The notes: generated by a model from the letters alone, not told the origin. A stretch of 64,000 nt of DNA from Pseudomonas sp. CC6-YY-74 (GCF_002025205.1 NZ_CP019947.1:1681501-1745500); one strand, 5' to 3'. Shown: positions 28,307 through 39,075, counted from the stretch's first letter. Numbers and translations are program-made.

Positions 28307-29521
28307 TCAGTTCTGCGACAGCAGCTTGCATTGGCTCTCGGCCAGCGGGCGGAAGGCCTCGTCGCCCGGAATGGTGCGCACGATCTTGTACAGGTCCCAG
28401 TCGCCCTTCGACTCGGCCGGGGTCTTCACCTGGGCTAGGTACATGTCATGGACCATGCGGCCATCGGCGCGGATCTTGCCGTTCTTGGCGAACATGTCGT
28501 TGACCGGGGTCGCCATCATCTGCGCCCGCACCGCCTGCGCCTCGTCGCTACCGGCGGCCTTGACCGCGTTCAGGTAATGCAGGGTCGCCGAGTAGATACC
28601 CGCCGGTACCATGCCCGGCTTGCTGCCGAAACGGTCCTCATAGCGCTTGGACCAGGCGCGGGTTTCCTCGTTGAGGTCCCAGTACCAGCCGGTGGTCAGC
28701 ATCAGCCCCTGGGTCACGTCCAGGCCCATGGCATGGATGTCGTTGAGGAATACCACCATGCCGGCCAGCTTCTGCCCGGACTGGGTAACGCCGAACTGGC
28801 TGGCGGTCATCAGTGAATTGACCGTGTCGGCACCGGCGTTGGCCAGGGCGATCACATCGGCGCCGGAGCCCTGCGCCTGGAGGATGTAGGAGGAAAAATC
28901 ACTGCTCGGGAATGGATGGCGCACCGTGCCCAGCACAGAGCCGCCATCGGCCTTGACCACCTTGGTGATGTCCTTCTCCATCGCATGGCCGAAGGCATAG
29001 TCGGCGGTCAGGATGAACCAGCTCTTGCCGCCATTGGCCAACACCGCCTTGGCCGTGCCATTGGCCAGCGCGTAGGAGTCATAGGTCCAGTGGATGTGGT
29101 TGGGCGAGCAGTATTCGTTGGTAATGCTCGAGGCCGCGGCGCCGGAAATCAGCGCCAGCTTGCCGGCTTGCTCCACCACCTGGCTCGCCGCCAGCACCAC
29201 TGAGGAGGCGACCAGGCCGGTGACCATGTCGACGTTGCGCTCATCGACCCACTGACGCACGGTACTGGCGCCGACATCCGGCTTGTTCAGGTCGTCGGCG
29301 CTGAAAATCACGATCTTCTTGCCATCGATCTGGCCGCCGAAGTCCTCGACCGCCATCTTCAGTGCTTCCAGGCCACCCGGGCCGGAGAGATCGCGGTAGG
29401 TACCGGACATATCGGCCAGGTAGCCGATGCGAATTTCGTCGTCGCTGAGCTGCGCCTGGGCGGCACTGGCAATCAGGCTAGTGGCGAGGATGGTGCTTGC
29501 AGTCTTCTGGAACAGATTCAT
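28307..29521 (-). CDS. ABC transporter substrate-binding protein (LivK/HAAT type)
   Basis: Periplasmic binding protein of 404 residues in the type I Leu/Ile/Val-binding family. MNLFQKTASTILATSLIASA is a signal peptide ending near AAQAQ. The mature chain begins LSDDEIRIGYLADMSGTYRD and contains KIVIFSADDLNKPDVGASTV and LALISGAAASSITNEYCSPN. Its length, the FGHAMEKDITKV region and the AGIYSATLHYLNAVKAAG region fit the subgroup that often binds aromatic or organic acids rather than amino acids. The start 29521 has GGAAGG upstream. It is third in the operon, after the two ATPases. Confidence 0.88.
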   Translation of the reverse strand: MNLFQKTASTILATSLIASAAQAQLSDDEIRIGYLADMSGTYRDLSGPGGLEALKMAVEDFGGQIDGKKIVIFSADDLNKPDVGASTVRQWVDERNVDMVTGLVASSVVLAASQVVEQAGKLALISGAAASSITNEYCSPNHIHWTYDSYALANGTAKAVLANGGKSWFILTADYAFGHAMEKDITKVVKADGGSVLGTVRHPFPSSDFSSYILQAQGSGADVIALANAGADTVNSLMTASQFGVTQSGQKLAGMVVFLNDIHAMGLDVTQGLMLTTGWYWDLNEETRAWSKRYEDRFGSKPGMVPAGIYSATLHYLNAVKAAGSDEAQAVRAQMMATPVNDMFAKNGKIRADGRMVHDMYLAQVKTPAESKGDWDLYKIVRTIPGDEAFRPLAESQCKLLSQN

Positions 29522-29625
29522 CTCGTTACCTTCCACAGTTATTGTTGTTGTACCGGGCAAAGCAACCCCGACACGGCGGGCCTGGGCCACGCCGTACTGC
29601 ATGTTTCGAGGGGGTAAAACTGGGT

Positions 29626-30348
29626 TTAGACGCCCAGGCAGCGGTGCAGCAGTTCCTGCTTGGACGACAGTTCGGCGGCGCTGATTTCCTCGACGATCTG
29701 GCCGTGATCCATCAGGTAATGCCGATCTGCCAAGGGGGCAGCGAAGCGGAAGTTCTGCTCCACCAATACGATGGTCAGGCCCTTGTTCTTGAGCTTGATC
29801 AGCACCTCGGCGAGTTTCTGCACGATCACCGGAGCCAGGCCCTCGGTGATCTCGTCGAGCAGCAACAGGTTGGCGCCGGTGCGCAGGATGCGCGCCATGG
29901 CCAGCATCTGCTGCTCGCCGCCGGACAGCCGCGTGCCTTGGCTGAAACGCCGCTCGTAGAGGTTGGGGAACATCTCGTAGATGTCATCGAGGCTCATGCC
30001 GCCGCTGCGCACCATGGGCGGCAGCAGCAGGTTCTCCTCGACGTTGAGGCTGGCGAAGATGCCGCGTTCTTCCGGGCAAAAGCCAACGCCCAGGCGCGGG
30101 ATCAGGTGCGCGGCGATACCGATGGTCTCATTGCCGTTGATCACGATCGAACCGGTGCGCCGGCCCACCATGTTCATGATCGCGCGCAGGGTGGTGGAGC
30201 GGCCCGAGCCGTTGCGCCCGAGCAGGGTCACCAGTTCGCCGCGGCGTACCAGCAGGTCGATGCCATGCAGAATGTGCGACTCGCCGTAGAAGGCATGCAG
30301 GTCGCTGACCCGCAGTTGCTCGTAATCCGGGCTATGCAGACTGCTCAT
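29626..30348 (-). CDS. HAAT-family ABC ATPase (LivF type) with Arg in Walker A
   Basis: ATPase of 240 residues. The Walker A reads GRNGSGRSTT, so the usual lysine (GKS/T) is replaced by arginine. The signature is LSGGEQQMLAMARIL and the Walker B is LLLLDEITEGLAPV, with EQNFRFAAPLADRHYLMDHG for the H-loop region. All other elements look normal. Start 30348 overlaps the stop of the LivG-type gene (ATGA). It would pair with LivG at the permease dimer. The K-to-R change may leave one of the two ATP sites impaired. Confidence 0.9.
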   Translation of the reverse strand: MSSLHSPDYEQLRVSDLHAFYGESHILHGIDLLVRRGELVTLLGRNGSGRSTTLRAIMNMVGRRTGSIVINGNETIGIAAHLIPRLGVGFCPEERGIFASLNVEENLLLPPMVRSGGMSLDDIYEMFPNLYERRFSQGTRLSGGEQQMLAMARILRTGANLLLLDEITEGLAPVIVQKLAEVLIKLKNKGLTIVLVEQNFRFAAPLADRHYLMDHGQIVEEISAAELSSKQELLHRCLGV

Positions 30349-31121
30349 GCGCCGGCCTCCTCGATGACGGCCGCTTCGCTGCCCAGGTAGGCCTCGCGCA
30401 CCAGGGGGTTGGCGGACACGCTGGCGTAGTCGCCTTCGGCGAGGATCGCGCCGCGGGCCAGTACGGTGATGCGATCGCACAGCTGACTGACCACACTGAG
30501 GTTGTGTTCGACCATCACCACCGTGCGCCCCACTGCCGCGCGGCGTACCAGGCCGATGACCATTTCCACGTCCTCGCCGCCCATGCCCTGGGTCGGCTCG
30601 TCGAGCAACAGCACGGCCGGATCCAGCGCCAGGGTAGTGGCCAGCTCCAGCGCGCGCTTGCGGCCATAGGGCAATTCGATAGTCAGGGTGTCGGCGAATT
30701 CGAGCAGGCCCACCTCGTCGAGCATCTGCAGGGCGCGCTCGTTGAGGGCCTCGAGGCTGCGCTCGGACTTCCAGAAGTGAAAGGAGTTGCCCAGCTTGCG
30801 CTGCAGGGCCACGCGGACATTCTCCATCACGCTCATGTGACCGAATACCGCGGAAATCTGGAAGGAACGCACCAGGCCGAGACGGGCGATCTGGTTCGGC
30901 TGCAGGCCGGTGATGGTCTTGCCCTGATAGATAATCTCGCCGCTAGTGGGCGCGAGGAACTTGCTGAGCAGGTTGAATACCGTGGTCTTGCCGGCCCCGT
31001 TGGGTCCGATCAAGGCATGGATATGCCCCTTCTGCACACGAAGATCGACCGAGTCCACCGCGGTGAAGCCGCGAAATTCCTTGGTCAATCCGCGCGTTTC
31101 CAAAACGAATTCGGGTGACAT
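30345..31121 (-). CDS. HAAT-family ABC ATPase (LivG type)
   Basis: ATPase of 258 residues. The Walker A is LIGPNGAGKTTVFNLLSKFL, the Q-loop region is RSFQISAVFGHMSVMENV, the signature-like segment is LPYGRKRALELATTLALDPA, the Walker B is LLLDEPTQGMGGEDVEMV and the H-loop is VMVEHNLSVVSQLCDRI. The weak signature (YGRKR instead of SGGQ) is usual for LivG-type subunits. It is the first gene of the six-gene operon (two ATPases, binding protein, two permeases, porin) and has a LiuR-type box 60 bases before its ATG. Confidence 0.92.
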   Translation of the reverse strand: MSPEFVLETRGLTKEFRGFTAVDSVDLRVQKGHIHALIGPNGAGKTTVFNLLSKFLAPTSGEIIYQGKTITGLQPNQIARLGLVRSFQISAVFGHMSVMENVRVALQRKLGNSFHFWKSERSLEALNERALQMLDEVGLLEFADTLTIELPYGRKRALELATTLALDPAVLLLDEPTQGMGGEDVEMVIGLVRRAAVGRTVVMVEHNLSVVSQLCDRITVLARGAILAEGDYASVSANPLVREAYLGSEAAVIEEAGA

Positions 31122-31180
31122 GTGGAGCCCTCTAACCTTGCTTGTTTTTATTGGTTATGGCGCTGCTGACACTATTACCT

Positions 31181-31195
31181 TTACGTAAACGAAAA
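31181..31195 (-). promoter_or_regulatory. LiuR-type operator, box C
   Basis: Toward the ABC operon it reads TTTTCGTTTACGTAA, followed by AGGTAAT, the same extension (AGGTAA or AGGTGA) seen at boxes D and E. It is 60 bases upstream of the LivG-type start. Confidence 0.78.
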
Positions 31196-31542
31196 CACTA
31201 TACGAAGGTCTACTTATGACCAGAAAGTCTGGATATGACGCCTCATACTGAGAACACCTATTGATGCGGTCAGACCCCACTTATTTCGACCGCGGTCATT
31301 GCTGGCGAGCCTGCCGGACAATGCCCCATGACCGGCGAGTCAGAGTATAGGCAGGCATTTATAAAATAATAATGAGCAAAATATCAGGTGCGTTATGCAT
31401 AAATACCTCATCAGCCTGAACCTCCACATTCGCCGCGCACAGCCCTGCCGACGCTCCTGAACGCGCACTGGAAAGACGAAGAAGTCACGCTCGGCTCCCC
31501 CGGCATGACCAGGGGGATTGCGCTGCGGCTATAGGCGCAGTA
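31196..31542. other. Intergenic stretch without a recognisable gene
   Basis: Between box C and the end of the peroxidase-like gene. It is moderately AT-rich around 31360-31400. It contains a short TGCGGTCAGACCCCAC phrase of the kind left near mobile repeats, but there are no paired ends and no coding frame. Nothing further can be supported. Confidence 0.5.
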
Positions 31543-32133
31543 TCAACACGGCGCCCTGGGCACGCGGCCCATCAGGTAAAACTCGGCGTTGGGTGGCGTG
31601 CCGGCCAGCGACACCAGGCGGTTGGACAGGCTGAAGAAGGCGGTGATGGCGCCGATGTCCCAGATGTCGTCGAGGCTGAAGCCGACTGCCTGCAGACGTG
31701 CCTGCCAGTCGCCATCCAGGCCGCCACCCTCGAGGCCGACGTGAAAGGCGAAATCCAGCATCAGGCGCTGGCGTTCGCCGATCGGCGCCGTGCGGTGGTT
31801 GACCGCCACCTGGTCGGCGAGCAGCGGATCCTTGCTGTAGATGCGCAACACCGCGCCATGCGCCACCACGCAGTACAGACAGCCGTGGCGGGCGCTGGTG
31901 GCGACCACGATCATCTCCTTTTCCGCCGGCGTCAGGCTGTCGGACTCACGCTCCATCAGGGCGTCGTGGTAGGCGAAGAAGGCGCGGAACTCGTCCGGAC
32001 GGTGAGCCAGCATGAGGAACACATGGGGCACGAAGCCGGCCTTCTCCTGCACCGCGAGTATTCGCTGGCGCAGGTCGTCCGGTAATTGTTCAAGGTTTTC
32101 GGGAAGCGCAAAGCGGCTGATCTGCGGGGACAT
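31543..32133 (-). CDS. AhpD/carboxymuconolactone decarboxylase-like peroxidase-related protein
   Basis: A 196-residue all-helical protein of the peroxidase-related AhpD-like family. The redox motif is SARHGCLYCVVAHGAVLRIY, with the CxxC pair and the following histidine, preceded by SLTPAEKEMIVVATSA. The C-terminal SLDDIWDIGAITAFFSLSNR is also typical. Relatives reduce peroxides or act as alkylhydroperoxidases, and many remain uncharacterised. I chose 32133 (MSPQISRFALPE) because GGAG lies nine bases before it; 32145 is an alternative. It is 57 bases downstream of the ligase copy 2 gene and is probably co-transcribed under LiuR-type control. Confidence 0.85.
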   Translation of the reverse strand: MSPQISRFALPENLEQLPDDLRQRILAVQEKAGFVPHVFLMLAHRPDEFRAFFAYHDALMERESDSLTPAEKEMIVVATSARHGCLYCVVAHGAVLRIYSKDPLLADQVAVNHRTAPIGERQRLMLDFAFHVGLEGGGLDGDWQARLQAVGFSLDDIWDIGAITAFFSLSNRLVSLAGTPPNAEFYLMGRVPRAPC

Positions 32134-32190
32134 CGGATACTCCATTATCTGACGCGGCGCCCGGCTCACAGACGCCACAGGGGTCAACGC

Positions 32191-33873
<1,683 letters not shown>

Positions 33874-33961
33874 GGGACTATCCGTTGTTGTATTTGTAAT
33901 GGGATGGGCAAGGACAGCAGGCCGTTTGCATGGTTTTATCAGGCCGCAGATCGAATCACCT

Positions 33962-33976
33962 TTACGTAAACGTAAA
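33962..33976 (-). promoter_or_regulatory. LiuR-type operator, box D
   Basis: Toward the ligase gene it reads TTTACGTTTACGTAA, followed by AGGTGATT. It is one of the best matches of the five. The surrounding gap 33874-34146 holds otherwise only the hairpin described just below the amine dehydrogenase genes. Confidence 0.82.
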
Positions 33977-34077
33977 CTGTCTATATCCAAGTGTCCAGTA
34001 CACATTTGGTCGAATGGCGGTTGCTCCCGGCGAGGGATCGCCTTGGCGTACAAGATCGACCAGAGGTCGACACGCTA

Positions 34078-34116
34078 GAGCCCGTCCTTGATGAAATTTC
34101 GATCGAAGACGGCTCC
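34078..34116 (-). terminator. Possible weak terminator after qhpB
   Basis: GAGCCcGTC at 34078-34086 and GACGGCTC at 34108-34115 form an imperfect stem just beyond the stop of the beta-subunit gene. No T-run follows on the minus strand, so it may only be a 3' stabilising structure. Confidence 0.35.
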
Positions 34117-34146
34117 AGCACGCAACTCAGCGACTGACTCCAGCCA

Positions 34147-35262
34147 TCACCGGATAAATACCTGTGTGGTCGAGATGGCCATATCGCCCCCTGGCAGTTT
34201 GATCTTGCCAATTTGTTTCAGCGAATCCGGGTCGAATATCGCGATTTCATTGAAGGTGCCGGCCAGGTAAAGCTTGCTGCCGTCAGTATTGAAGGCCACA
34301 CAGTAATAGGTGTGGTCAAGTTCGGCCGCTTGCAACAGCTTCTGCTCGCGAATGTCGTATTTGGCCAGGCGATTGAGTACGCCGAACATCAGGTTTGGGT
34401 CCCTGGGTGAGCGCAGTCCCGAGAAGTACAGTTCAGTCAGTGAGGCGAAGTCCGCCTGTTCAATCTTGTTGGTCTTCAGGTTGATATTGAAATAGCCGTA
34501 TTTGTACTCGGCAGTGGCCATATCCTGCTTATCATCCTGAAACTTGGCCGTGGTGTAGAGAATGCTGAAGTCACGGTTCTTGGTCTGGTGCGGCCAAAAA
34601 TACAAGACGTCTGGAGCACTGTAGTTCGGCAGCGTCCAGTTGCGCACCGGCAACGCCACGTCGTATTTACCCGTGTTTACATCGAACTTGTAAATATCCG
34701 CGCCGACGATAAACAACGTACCGTCATCGGCCATCTGCATAAGGTAGGTCTGCCGTGGTGCTGGGTAGCTACGCAGCGGTTTGGCATCCAGCCCGGCAGC
34801 GGTGGAGTACACCTGCAAGCGCGGTGAGCCGACGACATAGTGATCCTGATTTTTCTCGGTTGGATTCACCACGCTGTATAGCTCTTTACCGTCGGGACTG
34901 ACGGCCATCGAGAACATAGACCGGGCACTTTCATTGCTACGTTGCGCCAGCTTGGCATGGAACACCACGTTGCAACTATCCAGCTCGACACCATAGATAT
35001 CGGCGTAGTGATTGTTCAGCACATAGGCACGGCTCTTGTCCGGACTGATTAGCAACATACCTGGGCCAAAGTCATCGGGCATTGTGCAGGTCTTGAACAG
35101 CGTATCGGTGTGGGTATCAATGATGTGCAAGTTGTTTGGGTAGTTGGTGACCGCCATGTACTCGTGGTCTTTGTCCAATACCTTGTCGTTGGCCGCCAGT
35201 GCGGCCATTGAGTAGACGCTTGCAAGCACGGCCAGCAGCGCAACGGAACGCTTAAATGACAT
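34147..35262 (-). CDS. qhpB: Quinohemoprotein amine dehydrogenase beta subunit
   Basis: Beta-propeller subunit of quinohemoprotein amine dehydrogenase (QHNDH), 371 residues, periplasmic. The signal peptide MSFKRSVALLAVLASVYSMA ends near ALAAN. Seven-bladed propeller repeats are visible, such as EYMAVTNYPNNLHIIDTHTD, LISPDKSRAYVLNNHYADIY, MAVSPDGKELYSVVNP and VAFNTDGSKLYLAGTFNEIA. It packs against the gamma subunit and closes the substrate pocket. It is the fourth gene of the order alpha-radical SAM-gamma-beta (qhpADCB, peaABCD in P. putida). Base composition looks more AT-rich than the flanking catabolic genes. Confidence 0.93.
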   Translation of the reverse strand: MSFKRSVALLAVLASVYSMAALAANDKVLDKDHEYMAVTNYPNNLHIIDTHTDTLFKTCTMPDDFGPGMLLISPDKSRAYVLNNHYADIYGVELDSCNVVFHAKLAQRSNESARSMFSMAVSPDGKELYSVVNPTEKNQDHYVVGSPRLQVYSTAAGLDAKPLRSYPAPRQTYLMQMADDGTLFIVGADIYKFDVNTGKYDVALPVRNWTLPNYSAPDVLYFWPHQTKNRDFSILYTTAKFQDDKQDMATAEYKYGYFNINLKTNKIEQADFASLTELYFSGLRSPRDPNLMFGVLNRLAKYDIREQKLLQAAELDHTYYCVAFNTDGSKLYLAGTFNEIAIFDPDSLKQIGKIKLPGGDMAISTTQVFIR

Positions 35263-35291
35263 GCTGAATTCCTCTTATTGTTGTTGGCCGA

Positions 35292-35615
35292 CTACTTGTC
35301 TTTCGGGAATACGGTATTGAGGTTGCGCCAGCCCTCATCAGAGCTGAGCGCATCCTTGTTCCAGTCCGGATAGGTGCTCATCATGTCTGGCACCTGGGCT
35401 GGCCACCAGCAAGGGTCGGAGCAACCATAAAGATCAGACTCCATCGGCTGGCACAAAGAAGTTACGCCACCGAAGGCATCGACTTCCCAGCCCGGATCGG
35501 TGGTCGATGTACATCCGACCACTGAGCTCATCGCCAGCACTTCCTCGATACGATCTTCCTGGGCAGCCTGTTGCAGTATTTGTGCTTTGTTGTTGATCGG
35601 CTTCAGGTGCTTCAT
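35292..35615 (-). CDS. qhpC: QHNDH gamma subunit precursor (CTQ cofactor peptide)
   Basis: Cofactor-bearing small subunit, 107 residues with a 28-residue leader ([12 protein letters not shown]...EEVLA) that is not a Sec signal. Numbered from the Met after the leader, the chain has Cys7, Glu16, Cys27, Asp33, Cys37, Cys41, Trp43 and Asp49. These are exactly the residues that form the three thioether bridges (7-16, 27-33, 41-49) and the cysteine tryptophylquinone (37-43) in the known P. putida and Paracoccus structures. The key segment is [18 protein letters not shown]. QhpD makes the bridges, QhpG oxidises the Trp, QhpE removes the leader and QhpF exports the peptide. It starts one base after the qhpD stop. 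Confidence 0.96.
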   Translation of the reverse strand: MKHLKPINNKAQILQQAAQEDRIEEVLAMSSVVGCTSTTDPGWEVDAFGGVTSLCQPMESDLYGCSDPCWWPAQVPDMMSTYPDWNKDALSSDEGWRNLNTVFPKDK

Positions 35616-35616
35616 C

Positions 35617-37047
35617 TCATTTCGCCTTCCGCGGAGTGATATAGCTGCTGATGAAGGCCGGATTGCTGGCCATGATGCGGCTGTAAACTTCGATACCGAA
35701 GTCCACCCAGTCGCGCAACAGATCGCAGTAGTGATAGGTCGGATGCGTAGGGTCGCCATAGCGCGCGTAACTCTCGTGATAGCAACCACCGGAACACAGA
35801 TTACGGATGCGACAGCTTTCGCAAGCAGTCTCGGTACGGTCGAGGCGCTTCGAGAGGAAGTCGCCTAGTTCCACCTGCTTTACCCCTTCATGCACGTTGC
35901 CAAAGGTCGGCAAATCCGAGCCGGTAAAGCGGTGGCAGAGGTTCAGCTCGCCTTTATGGTCTACGGCCAGCATCTTCAGCCCCGCACCGCACGGCAGCGC
36001 CTTCTTGTGACCTTCGTGGATGTCGGTAATCAGTTGATGCAGATTGGAAAAACCGATATTGCGGTGTTCCAGCGCTGCTTCCAAATAGCGCCGGCCGAGC
36101 GCCTTCATGTTGGCGAAGACTTCGACCAATTCTTCGGAGGTGAGGTTGAAGTCGCTCATGTCGCCAGAGGTCACGGGGGCGAAGCCCACTTCGGCAAAAC
36201 CCAACTCGTTGAACAGGTGATCCCAGATGTGCTCAACGTCGGTGACGCCCCGCGTCAGGGTCACCCGCGCACCGACCGGACGACTGTTGTAGCGCGACAG
36301 AAGCATCTCGGCTTTTTTCCTGACCACGTCATAGGTGCCCTGCCCGCCTACGGTGATACGGTTGCGGTCATGCACGGTCTTCGGTCCATCGATGCTGATG
36401 GACAGACCAAACCGGTGACGATTGAGGTAGTCAGCGATCTCTTCGGTGAGCAGGGTGGCGTTGGTAGTCATGACGAACTCGACAAACTTGCCCAGTTCGG
36501 CAAAGCGCTTCTCGCAGTAATCGACCATGCTTTCGATCAGCTTACGATTGCTCAGAGGTTCGCCACCGAAGAACACCACGGTATAGCGCTCTTCGTCTGG
36601 CGATTCCTTGAGGAGCATCTCCACTGAGGCGATGGCGGTATCCAGCTGCATTTTTTTGCCTTCAGAAGGCTTGTCCAGATCTTCCTTGTAGCAGTAGCTG
36701 CAACTCAGATTGCAGCCGGTGTTGACGTTGAGCACCACGGTATTCAAGGCAATCCGTTCGACACGTTTGGCGGTGATATCCGGCGTCAACGGAGAGCCGT
36801 CGCTGATCACCTCGAGCGCCATCAGATCACGTAGCGTTTCGTTTACCTCGTCATCGGCGAAACGCCCGGCCAGTCGTTCGACCAGCTCAACCGAAGAACA
36901 AGCGTGCTCACGTAAGGCATCGATGATGCCGCCTGTCAGCTCATCCGTCTGAAACAACGAACTGCTGGGTATATGGAACAACATACGTTCTGCATCGACG
37001 TGCACTTCGTGCAAGTTGCGTTCAACCAAATTCAAAATTGCGCCCAT
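35617..37047 (-). CDS. qhpD: Radical SAM thioether-forming maturase QhpD
   Basis: Radical SAM/SPASM enzyme of 476 residues that builds the intrapeptidyl Cys-to-Asp/Glu thioethers of QhpC. The SAM cluster motif CxxxCxxC is at Cys112, Cys116 and Cys119 ([13 protein letters not shown]). Other SAM contacts fit [11 protein letters not shown] and the [17 protein letters not shown] segment. The SPASM cysteines lie in [19 protein letters not shown] and [18 protein letters not shown]. The N-terminal 100 residues resemble a peptide-recognition domain. A perfect GGAGG precedes the ATG at 37047; the longer frame to 37071 is not favoured. It is nearly contiguous with its substrate gene qhpC. Confidence 0.95.
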   Translation of the reverse strand: MGAILNLVERNLHEVHVDAERMLFHIPSSSLFQTDELTGGIIDALREHACSSVELVERLAGRFADDEVNETLRDLMALEVISDGSPLTPDITAKRVERIALNTVVLNVNTGCNLSCSYCYKEDLDKPSEGKKMQLDTAIASVEMLLKESPDEERYTVVFFGGEPLSNRKLIESMVDYCEKRFAELGKFVEFVMTTNATLLTEEIADYLNRHRFGLSISIDGPKTVHDRNRITVGGQGTYDVVRKKAEMLLSRYNSRPVGARVTLTRGVTDVEHIWDHLFNELGFAEVGFAPVTSGDMSDFNLTSEELVEVFANMKALGRRYLEAALEHRNIGFSNLHQLITDIHEGHKKALPCGAGLKMLAVDHKGELNLCHRFTGSDLPTFGNVHEGVKQVELGDFLSKRLDRTETACESCRIRNLCSGGCYHESYARYGDPTHPTYHYCDLLRDWVDFGIEVYSRIMASNPAFISSYITPRKAK

Positions 37048-37120
37048 TACAACCTCCAAAAACCGTCTCAATCCAGTCGTTCAAGCCTGAGTCAGCGGCG
37101 CTCACCCAGGTGTTGCGAAA

Positions 37121-38704
37121 TCAAGGGATTGGCGGGTTGTTCCAGCGTTGAACGGTTACGATCATCTGGCCTTCACCCTTGAGGGACTGCCCGTCCTGCT
37201 GCACGGCGGCGATGACCTTGAGATTGCCAGCGTTATTGGTGGACATTTTGCGTTCTGGGTTCGGCCCGGCTGCACCCGGTGTGAAGACGCCATCTTCGGC
37301 GCTCATCACGCCGGCGAACTTCACGTCCTGGTCTTCTGCAGCGCGCTCGTCAAATGGCGCCACTGACCAGGTCGCCGGGACAAAACCTATCCGGTACGCC
37401 TCACCAGCGAGATCCTTGCCCCACGCTTCGGCCTCGAACCGGCCCTGCACCTTGGGCGTCGATCCGCCGTTACCACCGACCCGCGCCACCGAATATTCCG
37501 GCACGACCTTGACCTCGCTGATCTGCTGATAGACCGCCAGGCTCGGACCCTTAAGGGCGCCCAGATTGATCATCCGAATACCGACCGGCGCATCGCTGGC
37601 CGCTTTGACCTTGACGCGAACACGCTCGGGGGTCTGCTCCAGAATCGCGAGTACCTCGACCCCCTCACCGAACGACGGCTTACCGCTCAGACCACTGCCG
37701 ACCAGCGTCAACTCGGCTTCGCTACCGGCCTTGAGGTACTCCGGCTGGACTGCCAGCAAGCGCAGCGTGCCTTGTTTGGCCGCGACGAAATCCAGGCCGC
37801 GTTCATCGTGCTCGGTCTCAAACATTCGCCCGCGGATTTCTCCGTCGATAGCGGCGAGCACTTGGCGCATGGCAACCCCATCAACCTCAAGATTGCCGCG
37901 CCATTCGTAGCCATTGAACAGGATCGCCGAGCCGCTGCCGTTGAAGGGAGTGCCGTCGGCGTACTCGCCTTTGAGGCTAACGTCGAACGTATCCTTGCCG
38001 CTGACCGTAGCGCTCATTACGCCGCGCACATCGCCCTTGCTCGGCACATGGCCACTGAAGCTCCACTCGCCGGCCAACTTCGCAGCATCTGGGCGCTGCT
38101 GCTGCCAGTCGGTCCAGGCCTTGCTATCCAGCGGATATCTTTTGGCCAGCTCAGGCACCATCTCTTTCAGCGCAATATCCAGCCAGTCGCGGTCTCGCGC
38201 CTGCGCTTGGTATTCCAGCGATGGCCACTGCCCCAGGTGGAAATTGACCAGGTGTTCCCACTCTTTGGCAGGACGGCGTTGCAAGGCCACCCGAGCACCG
38301 GAGTGGCAGCGCCCGCACATCTGGGTGAATTTCTCGTCAAAATGTTCGACATTATTCAGCCGACGCTCCAAAGCGTAACGCGCACCATCGGCTTCGCTTG
38401 GTGCCAGGCCTTGCTTGTCGGCGAGGTATTTGACCAGGACGCGACGATCATCGTCGGATATCTGCAGACCATGCATGGTCTGCATTCGCGCGATGCTCAT
38501 CAGCCACCCCTCGGGGGTTTTACGCTGATGACTGATGCGGCTCAGGTCCTTATCGCCTTCCGGGATGTGACATCCCTGGCAGGTCTCTTTGAGGATGGTT
38601 ATGCCATCCCTAGCGGCCATAGCCTGGGTCGAATGCAACGCACCGGCAACAGCCAGCGCTAACGTTCCGACGCTCAGGTAATGCCGAAGTAGTGTCATCT
38701 TCAA
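37121..38704 (-). CDS. qhpA: QHNDH alpha subunit, diheme cytochrome c
   Basis: Large subunit of 527 residues carrying two c-type hemes, with CQGCH at 42-46 and CGRCH at 130-134, after a signal peptide ending around TQAMAA. The remaining 350 residues form the beta-rich domains 2-4 of QHNDH alpha (for example GTPFNGSGSAILFNGYEWRG). It passes electrons from CTQ to an external acceptor such as azurin or cytochrome. The start is ambiguous. TTG at 38704 has GGAGGT at ideal spacing, whereas ATG at 38698 is 12 bases from it. The difference is two residues. It is the first gene of qhpADCB and faces away from the aldehyde dehydrogenase gene. Confidence 0.93.
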   Translation of the reverse strand: MKMTLLRHYLSVGTLALAVAGALHSTQAMAARDGITILKETCQGCHIPEGDKDLSRISHQRKTPEGWLMSIARMQTMHGLQISDDDRRVLVKYLADKQGLAPSEADGARYALERRLNNVEHFDEKFTQMCGRCHSGARVALQRRPAKEWEHLVNFHLGQWPSLEYQAQARDRDWLDIALKEMVPELAKRYPLDSKAWTDWQQQRPDAAKLAGEWSFSGHVPSKGDVRGVMSATVSGKDTFDVSLKGEYADGTPFNGSGSAILFNGYEWRGNLEVDGVAMRQVLAAIDGEIRGRMFETEHDERGLDFVAAKQGTLRLLAVQPEYLKAGSEAELTLVGSGLSGKPSFGEGVEVLAILEQTPERVRVKVKAASDAPVGIRMINLGALKGPSLAVYQQISEVKVVPEYSVARVGGNGGSTPKVQGRFEAEAWGKDLAGEAYRIGFVPATWSVAPFDERAAEDQDVKFAGVMSAEDGVFTPGAAGPNPERKMSTNNAGNLKVIAAVQQDGQSLKGEGQMIVTVQRWNNPPIP

Positions 38705-38778
38705 AATCAGACCTCCACGGTTATTCTTATGATTGGCGTCACTGTCCCGTTACCTAGGAGTGCGACTGCCATGGAAAG

Positions 38779-38794
38779 TACACATTGCGTGCCA
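38779..38794 (-). promoter_or_regulatory. Near-consensus sigma54 promoter for qhpADCB
   Basis: On the minus strand TGGCACG (38794-38788) is a perfect -24 box. The -12 box reads GTGT instead of TTGC at the correct distance. It would place the transcript start about 65 bases before qhpA. The sigma54 activator encoded at 49140-51047 is the natural partner. Confidence 0.5.
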
Positions 38795-38883
38795 ATCTTT
38801 ATTATTTACTTATAAATCAAATAGATAATTGATTTTTATGCTGCTGTGAAGGCCCATAATTCAAGTCTGCTGCGTTTAATTTC

Positions 38884-38909
38884 GCGACAGCTGTATAACT
38901 CTGCGACAG
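38884..38909. promoter_or_regulatory. Candidate activator-binding repeats in the divergent qhp promoter
   Basis: GCGACAG occurs at 38884-38890 and again at 38903-38909, 19 bases apart. The first copy overlaps the palindrome ACAGCTGT (38887-38894). They lie about 100 bases upstream of one sigma54 promoter and about 150 upstream of the other, the usual place for enhancer sites. The 411-base divergent region 38705-39115 is otherwise AT-rich and has no gene. Confidence 0.45.
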
Positions 38910-39059
38910 ATTGCCACACAGCCCCGTTTAACGGCCGGCCCGGCCTGCTCCAATGCAGTCTCACGCCGTCTCAAACTGTTACAGGAATGGCTGCCACTCA
39001 AGCGCCAATATAAAAAAATAATCCTTTAATTTCAGAAAGTTAAATAACTTCAATCGGTT

Positions 39060-39075
39060 TGGCATGACGGTTGCG
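39060..39075 (+). promoter_or_regulatory. Sigma54 promoter of the aldehyde dehydrogenase operon
   Basis: TGGCATGACGGTTGCG has GG at 39061-39062 and GC at 39073-39074, separated by ten bases. The match to TGGCACG-N4-TTGC has a single difference. It would start transcription near 39087, about 29 bases before the ATG at 39116. Confidence 0.75.

Noticed and set aside
31260..31290. GGTCAGACCCC-like phrase as a possible insertion-sequence end
   Set aside because: No partner end, target duplication or transposase fragment could be found nearby.
35612..35797. Additional small gene upstream of qhpC
   Set aside because: It lies wholly inside qhpD on the same strand in another frame and has no start signal or conserved pattern.
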